NCBI RefSeq assembly: GCF_040412425.1
Contig: NC_089789.1
Span: 41,783,606-41,847,605 of the forward strand
Origin: Macrobrachium rosenbergii
Lineage: Eukaryota > Arthropoda > Malacostraca > Decapoda > Palaemonidae
Direction: 5' to 3'
DNA length: 64,000 bases
Shown: piece by piece, positions 52,688-61,237 of the stretch
Position numbering within the stretch: position 1 is the first letter of the stretch
How the letters are laid out: each line of letters starts with the position of its first letter
Program-made: the position numbers and the translations under genes
Notes under the pieces: generated by a model
Seen by the model: only the letters and a program-made list of their open reading frames with translations
Told to the model about the DNA's origin: nothing
Databases searched by the model: none

Positions 52688-52710
52688 AATAAAAGGAAAT
52701 GTTTAATAAA
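52688..52710 (+). terminator. Candidate polyadenylation signals
   Basis: AATAAA occurs at 52,688-52,693 and again at 52,705-52,710, about 550 bp after the stop codon of the candidate small gene. They would define a 1.3-kb transcription unit starting near 51.4 kb. In AT-rich DNA such hexamers are also common by chance. Confidence 0.3.
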
Positions 52711-53087
52711 AGACTACTGAAAATATATATCAAACAGTCACTTATAACAGACCGCATATGTTTGTAATAGAAAAAATTGTGTATTTATAATAAGAATCAT
52801 AAATATGCAGAAAACTCTATATACAAAAATTCATGATCATATAGGCGAAGTCGTATAATGATATTATACATAAAAAAGCACTCAAATAATATCACAAAAG
52901 CACAACAAGAAGCATATTCATATTAATAATATTATACAACAAAACGTATATTTTAAAATGTTACAAACAGCAAAGACATACCCGTAGAAATGGTCACAGG
53001 CGCACCTTGTGGATATTTCAAATGGTGAAATACCCAAACGGGTACTTGATAAAACCGCCATAGTGAAAAGATGACCAGAAAAAAGTT

Positions 53088-53092
<5 letters not shown>
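52711..53092. other. AT-rich non-genic sequence
   Basis: Nothing recognised. Confidence 0.35.
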
Positions 53093-53588
<496 letters not shown>

Positions 53589-53592
<4 letters not shown>

Positions 53593-53959
53593 ATATATAT
53601 ATGCATACATATTCAGATTTCAGACAAGACTGAAACTACCGACAGATTTCAGGAGTCTGGAGCAAGCGAGGATGGGGTCACAACGAGGCCGAGAAGCCAG
53701 AAGAGGAAGGGAGTGAATATCTCACACTATAGTTGGCCAACACCGTCGAAAATGGTGATGCATAAGGGCGTCGAAACCGCAGGTGCCGTCCCCAGGACTC
53801 TGACAGACTTAAGGGTCAATGAAATCTGGGCTGTCAAGCCCAGTGCCGGGACACTCTCGCCCATTCAGGGCTTAAGAAAGTGAAGACAGGGAGTTGGAGT
53901 GGCTGGACAGCAAGATGAAAAGATACAGAAAACAAGAATGAGGAAATATAAGGATCTAA
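53589..53959. other. Non-genic unique sequence
   Basis: A 128-codon frame crosses it from the microsatellite but has no recognisable domain. Confidence 0.35.
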
Positions 53960-54172
53960 AGGTGGAACTGAGAGAAAACTGCACAGTTGCACTAAGAGGC
54001 AATAGTTAGAGAGGTTGGACATCCAGACTGAAGAAAGGAAACGGGGAACGGAGGTAAAGTAAAGGCTAAAAAGTGCGTGCATCTAGGGCCCAAAGGGACG
54101 CTGTAAACGCCCTTGAGTAATGCCTGCAGTGCACCGCGTGAGATGCACTGACGGCACCAACTCCCTAGGGAA
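53960..54172 (-). mobile_element. SINE-like element, copy D, 3'-truncated
   Basis: Matches the 5' two-thirds of copies B and C (read on the minus strand). Shared words are GCACAGTTGCACTA, GTTAGAGAGGTTGGACAT, CATCTAGGGCCCAAAGGGAC, GTAATGCCTGCAGTGCACCG and TGCACTGACGGCACCAACTC. The part nearest the tail is missing or too diverged, which is unusual because SINEs are usually truncated at the 5' end. Confidence 0.8.
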
Positions 54173-54227
54173 TACATCCATATAGACAGGGGTTTCCTTT
54201 GCTTGATTTTTTGAATTAAGGCGAACT

Positions 54228-54277
<50 letters not shown>

Positions 54278-54474
54278 GTTGAGGGATTTAGAAATATACT
54301 CAAAATATAGATTTGCAAATAGTTCAGTGCACTGAAGGGACGCACCTGGAAGGCATCTAATTAGAGGATCAATCGAATAATTAGGAACTAAGAAAATCGT
54401 ATTAGGATTAATAGGAGATCTGTAGGGATTGTTTAAAGATGTATCCAGTGAACACCTGTCTAATAATCACAATG

Positions 54475-54546
<72 letters not shown>
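54173..54546. repeat. (CT)n and (AT)n microsatellites
   Basis: CT at 54,231-54,274 and AT at 54,478-54,546 in unique sequence. Confidence 0.95.
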
Positions 54547-54548
<2 letters not shown>

Positions 54549-57500
54549 ATGTTAGTTTTATCGTTATCATGGCGTGATTCAGTGACAGTGACTGCATTTT
54601 GTTCTTCTCTGGAGCCACCCACTCTTCGGCGACACAGCCCGTTGGTGGAAAACCGATCCAAAAATTTTGCGTAGCAATGAACGTAAACTCCAGTGGCGCC
54701 ACGAGAATGTTTTATTGACTTATTTGTGTTTCTGTATTGTTTAGCATCCTGCTGCCTGAACGTGCATCAAATTGCCAATATCGGGAATCCCTGGATGATG
54801 CAGTTCAGTGACTCATTCTTTCTTTCCACGGATTCCTTTAATTTTCCTTCCTAAGAGAGGACAGTCTACTGCTTTCTCCGCAGTGAAGACCGACCCTTCC
54901 TCTTGCTTTCTTCGAGCCTGGGGAAGAAAAAGGCACCGAATTTCTGTCTCACTGACCTTCGCTCTTGAAAACTAATCATTTCTGTAGAGAAAACTAACTG
55001 AAGCAACGAAAGTGGGAAAAAATCTAATCATTAAAATTAGACAATCCCTTGGATAAATCATAGACCCAACATTTCAGAGGCAAAGCCATAGATTTTTTTT
55101 CTGAAATTTAACCTCATTGGCACACTGAATTTCTTTCTGATCGTTTTGGTTGGTTTGTACAGAAGTCCAGAGCCCCTATCAAGCCTTTTATACCCTTAAA
55201 CACTTTGCTACATTTAAACGCCGCTTTTAGGCAAGTAACCGTGCTAGTATAAGCTGACTTTATCTAAACCAGCTAATCTGCTGATGAAATATTTCTTTGC
55301 TTTTTAGAAGCATCAGTAACAATTGCTGAAAATGCTACAAAATAAGTAAACAAATAAATAAAATCCTTTCTCTACTTTGTCAACTCTTTCTGCTGAAGTT
55401 ATTGGCCTCTGTGACTTACAGCAGCCCATACCAGACTGTCATAGTATGTAGTGCACGGGAGCTTCTTCTCCAATCAGTGATCGAAGCTAAAGGTACTCAA
55501 GTTTATTAACAAATATAAAATGCTAATGCAAGACATGAATCATATCTCCATTACCTGCTACTTTACATGCTCTGTTTTTCTTTTCCCAAAGATTGGTTGC
55601 CCGCTCCTCTGATGCCACTATTCCAACCCCTTTTCAGTCAAGTAAAACCAACCCACAATCAGGTCAGACCTCCTTCATCATATCTGCAAAACACCCAAAA
55701 TGACCAGGAAGACCTGTACCATTGGCTCAGACACACCTTCACTTTGGCCTAATCCACTCAGCCGCTTAGGAAACTCGAAGAAAGTTTAATCATTTTGGTC
55801 GGCAAAACTCTGAACAGATCGGACATGTGTTATAAACCGTATTAACATTCACCCCGGTCCGTGAACCTCGGCTGCCCTGCAGCTGAGGAACTGCGCACTT
55901 GGTAACCTCGCACGTCAGTTCTAACTGATTTCTTGTTCTTCTTTCTCTCTCTGTATTTTCTTTTTTTAATCTATACCAACTTTCGTTATTCCAAGATTGA
56001 AATGAAGTAAAAATTAGAAAATCTTGTAAGGTATTGTAATAAGAGCATAAACAACGGTGGTTCTTGTTTACAGAACAATGGCATTTACTGAACGAACATA
56101 CAGACCTTTTAGAACACTACTCAAACCAGTATCAGGTTCTTAAAGGTTCTCAAGAAAAAACGCTACCCGTATGAATATCAGATTACCCCTCTAATAAGAG
56201 AAAAAGTCTTTTAGAAGAAAAGCAATGAATTATGAGATATTAAAAGATGCTGAAAAGAATATTAAATCTTCCTTTTAATAACAGAGCGGTTTCGCAAAGT
56301 TTGTGTGGAAATGAAGAGGTTTGTACGCAAATATCGATCATGGATATAGATGCTAATGTCAAGAATTGTCAGTCGGAAATAGAATAGGGCACATTAGAAT
56401 TCATAAATGAGAAGTCATGTGATATTGATATTCTGCATAGCTAAGGTCATCATAAAGTAATTTCCGCGTTGATTGCCTTAGGTAATTAAGACTTCCCAGT
56501 AGAAACAGTATGCTTATTGTCGAGTCCTGTGATATTGAGGTTCTGATAAGCTATATGGATTATGCGGTATAATTCAGTGAATGTGTACGTGAAATTAAGA
56601 GTGAGAGCCCTATAGAGCACCTTCGTCGATGACGGGACACGATGAAGAAACTTGAAAAATTAAAACATTATAAACCCCACAATTATTTCATCTAATCAGA
56701 CCATAAGGTCACTGCCCAGAGAGGCATGGTAGGAGAAACACAAAAGTAATGGTAATCGAACAATGGAATACGTAGACCACAATATCAGCTGTCGGAAAAA
56801 AATCACTTTCGTGATTTTGATTAGAAAATAGTTTGCCACGCTATTACCCAAAGTTTTAATAGCTACATGAAAATTTAATGGTATAAGCCAGCTTTGATTT
56901 TCCTTTATTTAATACATTTTTTACATTTGTATTAAAAGAAAAAATGCTATTAGCCTAAATATTTCAGTGAGACCCAAAGTTCCTGCCACAACCGTAGAGA
57001 AGAAGAAGATCGTGAAATGTTTACATTCTGTCAACGTACTATTCATAACAGAATGAATTGAATTATAATTACCCACCTTCATTATCTTCAATGCAGCGTC
57101 TTCTGAAAAATCGCGATGAAGTGGTAAGACCCAAAAGTAATTACGGTGAAATGGCATACAATAGCTGCAGGAACAAATGAAGGTCGACTATGTGTTTGGC
57201 GAATGACATTGACCCTTGGATTAGCTCAGCCTAACCTGTTCTAAGTTAAGGAAGCTGCAGTCCATGGAATAGCTCTATGAACTCTAATGCTTTATAGGAG
57301 CAAAAATGTAAAGATGTTGTCATGGCTAGCTTTCATTTCTACAGGTTATTTACACAAAACAGAGCCTAGGGCTGAGCTGCCGCTAATCTATATTTTCCCT
57401 CATGAACTTTAGACAATTCATCGTGACTAAAGAAGTGACAGTGGCACACACATAGATACACCTTAACTAACCTTTGTGTCTTAATCTTTTTGATACACAT

Positions 57501-59156
57501 TTTGGTTATTTAAACGTAGGAGGTCAAAGGTTGTGGTTCATCACTACCTGGGGTCATTTGTCCTAAAAAATTCAAATTTTTTTTTCAGTTTTTTGACCAG
57601 TCCTCATTCATAAGTCATTAATGAATATTGCCAGTTCACAAAATATCTGGTGTTATTGAGAAGTACACCATATTGCATATTAAGTAAGGCACGTTTTAAA
57701 AAGCCAGCTTTCAAGTGTACAACAGGCTTGAAAGGTCTGTTTACTAATTGTATAATGATTGCTAATTAGAACATGTAAAATATATAAAGTTCTAAATGTC
57801 ACTTTTAGTTGATTAAAGGTCAAGCTTCTGGAGCTTTCTTTGCTGGTTTTATCGTTGATAAAGTTATTCATGTCAAGTGTAGCCTAATGGAAAACCAAGA
57901 CTTACATGGAAGGCAAGGTAACATCGTTTACTAAAAAATTACATAGTGTCTGTGACAAAAATACACCCATAGGCTGTTGCTGTACAACTGAATTCTGATA
58001 AATTGGTAACCTTGACTTGAAGATAGCATTTTACTGGACCAGTTTTCAGGAGCACCAGTAGTTAACAACATGCATTCATCCATGAAAATTCATTTCTGGT
58101 TGCTAGTTACTGTACTTGTTTTAGCTCGATACAGCAAATGTCTGAATGTTAACACAATGCAGCATTGAATATGTCACCATGACAGTTTACGAAGAATTGC
58201 ACTTTTGAGGGATACAAGAATACCTGGAATGGGGACACACCATGTTGTTTACTTACCAAAATAACCTTACTTAAACTAGCCTAACCTTACTTATTCTAAT
58301 GAAAGTCCAACTGCATAGTTATTGAGATTGATATGTTGACTGGTCATAAGAACAGTAGGTAATGGGGATGATTCAAGACTTGAATCATCAGCATCGTTGT
58401 AAACATTTTTAATGTCAGTTTTCCATTTTTGTGTTAGACGAGCAATGATTTCACTTCACTCTTCTCTGTCTTGTGTACTTTCTGTCTGAAACCCCATCAG
58501 GTGCATGTAGGTCTTCAACTATCCCCTTTTCCATGATTCCATAGGCAAAGCTGTGAATGGCTGACTAAAGTGAGTAGATCATTGTTAGATGACAGATTGC
58601 CCTCTCAAAGTGGCTCCCAGTTTGCACTTGTCAGGTCCTTTAGTCCTTGACTTTCTTCTGAAAGAGTGGTCATGGTTACTGAATTTTCTTTGTAGAGGTC
58701 TCTTTCCCCAGACAATATACTGTATTCATTATCAGAATATTTGGTGCTCGGTATTCATTGTTTTCATTTTCTGTCATTTTAATCATTATAATTCTACTCC
58801 AGTTTTGACATTACCATGTCAAAGTTATCAGATTTATTTGAACAGGATAAATTGACTTTTTTATCTTTTTCTATGTTGATTTCTCACTGAGTAGATATTT
58901 TTTTCTGTACATTTTTATTTTTTTATTTATGCGTATGTTTGTCTATTATTTCCAGGACATACAAGTGTGGAGAACTTTTTGCAGCAGAGAATGCCATAGA
59001 AATTATTCCAAATGATGATTCTTTTTTATCCATCTTTTAATCCATGGCCTGTTGCACTGCACATGGTCATGAGACCCAGTATATCAGTCATCATTTGAAA
59101 ACTTGATTCATATTTTCATTTATATTCTTATGGGTTTGAATATTTTCACCATTGGC
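54547..59156. other. 4.6 kb of microsatellite-poor sequence, no gene recognised
   Basis: The longest stretch in the window without a microsatellite. Composition is even, with only short open frames. A minus-strand 78-codon frame (56,921-57,157) ends in an AAG|GTGGGTAAT donor-like site but has no acceptor-defined start or domain. A small GC-richer patch lies at 55,850-55,920. The region may be intron of the zinc-finger gene if that gene is transcribed from the 51.4-kb promoter; the sequence alone cannot prove this. Confidence 0.45.
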
Positions 59157-59281
<125 letters not shown>

Positions 59282-59435
59282 AAAAGAATATTTAGTGGAA
59301 AAAGTGACTAGAAATAGTAGTAAAGTAGTAGAAATAAAGTAGCAGAAAAGTAGTAAAGTATTAGTAAAATAGTACTAGTAGGAGTATATACTAGTTTTCT
59401 TACGAAACAGTTAGTATACATCAATGAATGTTTTA

Positions 59436-59472
<37 letters not shown>

Positions 59473-59491
59473 TGTAATCATAATCATAATC

Positions 59492-59542
<51 letters not shown>
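59436..59542. repeat. (AAT)n microsatellite with (AATCAT)n core
   Basis: Two AAT arrays separated by a few AATCAT hexamers. A TAGTA-rich low-complexity block precedes it at 59,300-59,390. These arrays end where the piggyBac-like remnant should continue. Confidence 0.93.
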
Positions 59543-59545
<3 letters not shown>

Positions 59546-59609
59546 TCAACAGTAATACCACTACTACTACAACTTGTAGTGGTAATTAGTGTAAAAAAAT
59601 AAAAAAGAT

Positions 59610-59959
59610 TTAAAAAACATAGCACACACTTTCCTGTTGACCGAAAATACTCCTCTGCCCGAGCATTCATCCCATTCACACAGTTTGTCAATATCATCAA
59701 AAAATGAGGGAACAAAATGCATCTAGAAATCATCAAACAGAGATCCCATTGTCACCCTCCGTGAGTTCGGAGGTGGGTCTGGCGCTTTCACAAAATGGAT
59801 CTGTTATGAACTGCCAACCTTCATCGACAATGGGTTCAATGTCTTCTAAAATCTCGGTGTAATGTCATCCTCTAAACAACTTGATATCACTATAATCATC
59901 TGAGAGATCTGGCAGGTATTCCTACCCAGGATCTGAGAAATACTATCATCCGACATCAT
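59610..59959 (-). pseudogene. piggyBac-like transposase, N-terminal fragment, disrupted
   Basis: From ATG 59,959 the minus strand reads MMSDDSISQILGRNT. After a frame change come LPDLSDDYSDIKLF and then EILEDIEPIVDEGWQFITDP, separated by a TGA, and later (another frame) FDDIDKLCEW and NGMNARAEEYFRST. An acidic N-terminus followed by a ..T/N-x-A-x.. segment is the usual start of piggyBac transposases, whose N-terminus is acidic before the catalytic domain with its conserved aspartates. Those aspartates would lie in the missing part. Several frameshifts and stops make it inactive. The family assignment rests on motif memory plus the TTAA end, so it is moderately secure. Confidence 0.65.
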
Positions 59960-60296
59960 GATACTGAAAAATAAAAAACCTGTAAAATAACTGCAATCAA
60001 AAGGAGAAAAAGTTTAGCCTTCTAATCGAAATAGTTTACTCACAAGATCGACAATGTTTCAGGAGCGCACTGGCATGTGCTGCTGGGCGATACCCCTTAT
60101 AATATCCCATATGAATATGACGTCCGTCCATCAGACACTCATTGGCTAGAATGAATAGTGGGTGGAGCTTCTGCTCTCTGTACACAATACTCATACAGAA
60201 GAAAACAGCTCTGCTTTTAAGGGATGAAAAAGGCGTTGCGGTCTTTTTATTACTTACCGTAAAGGCGTACATGTGGCCCGTCCCGGTGTGAAGGGG
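59610..60296 (-). mobile_element. piggyBac-like transposon remnant, 5' part
   Basis: On the minus strand the element begins directly after a TTAA (60,297-60,300) with CCCCTTCACACCGGGACGGG. TTAA insertion and a CCC/CCY-starting terminus are the hallmarks of the piggyBac superfamily. About 340 bp of leader with a TATAAGGGG word (60,093-60,101 on the minus strand) precedes the broken transposase. The other terminus and most of the transposase are missing. Sequence homology appears to stop near 59,610, next to (AAT)n. Confidence 0.72.
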
Positions 60297-60300
60297 TTAA

Positions 60301-61185
60301 GAGAATTGAAAAAGGGTTTGTCATCAGGATATGAAATGTGACTTTTTATTGGGAGTAGGAGCCTAGTAAGGTCCCACACCACGTGTGGTAACACAAAGTT
60401 GTTTCACAGGTTTGCATGCTCCATTAAGATATCACAATCAATGAGGATGTATAGAAAACCAAAAAACTTAATATACTCTGGAGTTCAGGAAATCATGGAT
60501 CTGTAGCAGGATTACTATGTTACTGTGTTGTCCATCTGAGTGGTATCAAACTTGTCTGTGACCTATTTCTTCTTGGATGTAGGCTGTCGGAGTTAATACT
60601 GTCTTGGCTGTGACCTCTTTGTCTTCCCTGTGTGTTAAATTGTTCATGATTGTTATAAAGAAGATAAAAGGTTTGTATATATGGGACATAAAAATTATTT
60701 TTTATGCAAATTAGTGTTATGCTATTGTACTTATCACCAATCTAGTTTTATAAGTTATTTATGGAATTTTTAATATTTTCCAATTTATTGACAAAGCTGA
60801 AAATAATAATGTACTTTGAATGTGAATACTGTAATGATATGCTGTATAGCTAGAAGCCTCTCAAATGAAGAAACAATGTTTTGTTATATTTTTCAAATAT
60901 TTGTTATATTTTGTGTAAGAAAAAATCAGCTCTGTTACTTGATACTTCCATCCACATTTTCTATGGGCAGGTGGGCTAACTTGATTGTCAAAGTTAGTTA
61001 ACACAAGTTCTGAAACTTTATGCAGCCTTATGCCACTCTGTTTTTGGGAAATCTTTTTTAAAAAGACTTGAGCCACCTTGGATAGTACAGTTAAGATGCC
61101 TTTTTTTGTAAATTAGGAAATCTTTTTTAGTACAAGACATTAAGATGATGAAAAATCCTGTAATGTATATTTTTAGTCTTAAAAA
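60301..61185. other. Sequence upstream of the zinc-finger exon, probable intron
   Basis: T-rich, repeat-free, with no long open frame on the plus strand, and ending in a good splice acceptor. It reads like intron 5' of the zinc-finger coding exon. Confidence 0.5.
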
Positions 61186-61202
61186 CTATCTCACCCTTCC
61201 AG
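61186..61202 (+). other. Splice acceptor of the zinc-finger coding exon
   Basis: CTATCTCACCCTTCCAG is a pyrimidine-rich tract ending in AG at 61,201-61,202, with a branch-like TTAAAAAC about 25 bp upstream. It implies that an upstream, presumably non-coding, exon exists to the left. Confidence 0.6.
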
Positions 61203-61237
61203 GTAACTGTTGAATGCATTAATGGGATCCTCTTGAA
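61203..61237 (+). promoter_or_regulatory. Short 5' UTR with two mini upstream ORFs
   Basis: Between the acceptor and the main ATG, the frame of the main protein has TGA at 61,211 and TAA at 61,220, so 61,238 is the first usable in-frame start in this exon. Two upstream ORFs are present: ATG-CAT-TAA (61,214-61,222, two codons) and ATG 61,222 to TGA 61,236 (MGSS). The second ends two bases before the main ATG, and its ATG overlaps the stop of the first. Such minimal uORFs usually damp translation or rely on reinitiation. Confidence 0.6.

Noticed and set aside
56921..57157. 78-codon minus-strand frame ending in a donor-like AAG|GTGGGTAAT
   Set aside because: No matching acceptor, promoter or recognisable domain; one donor-like site is not enough.
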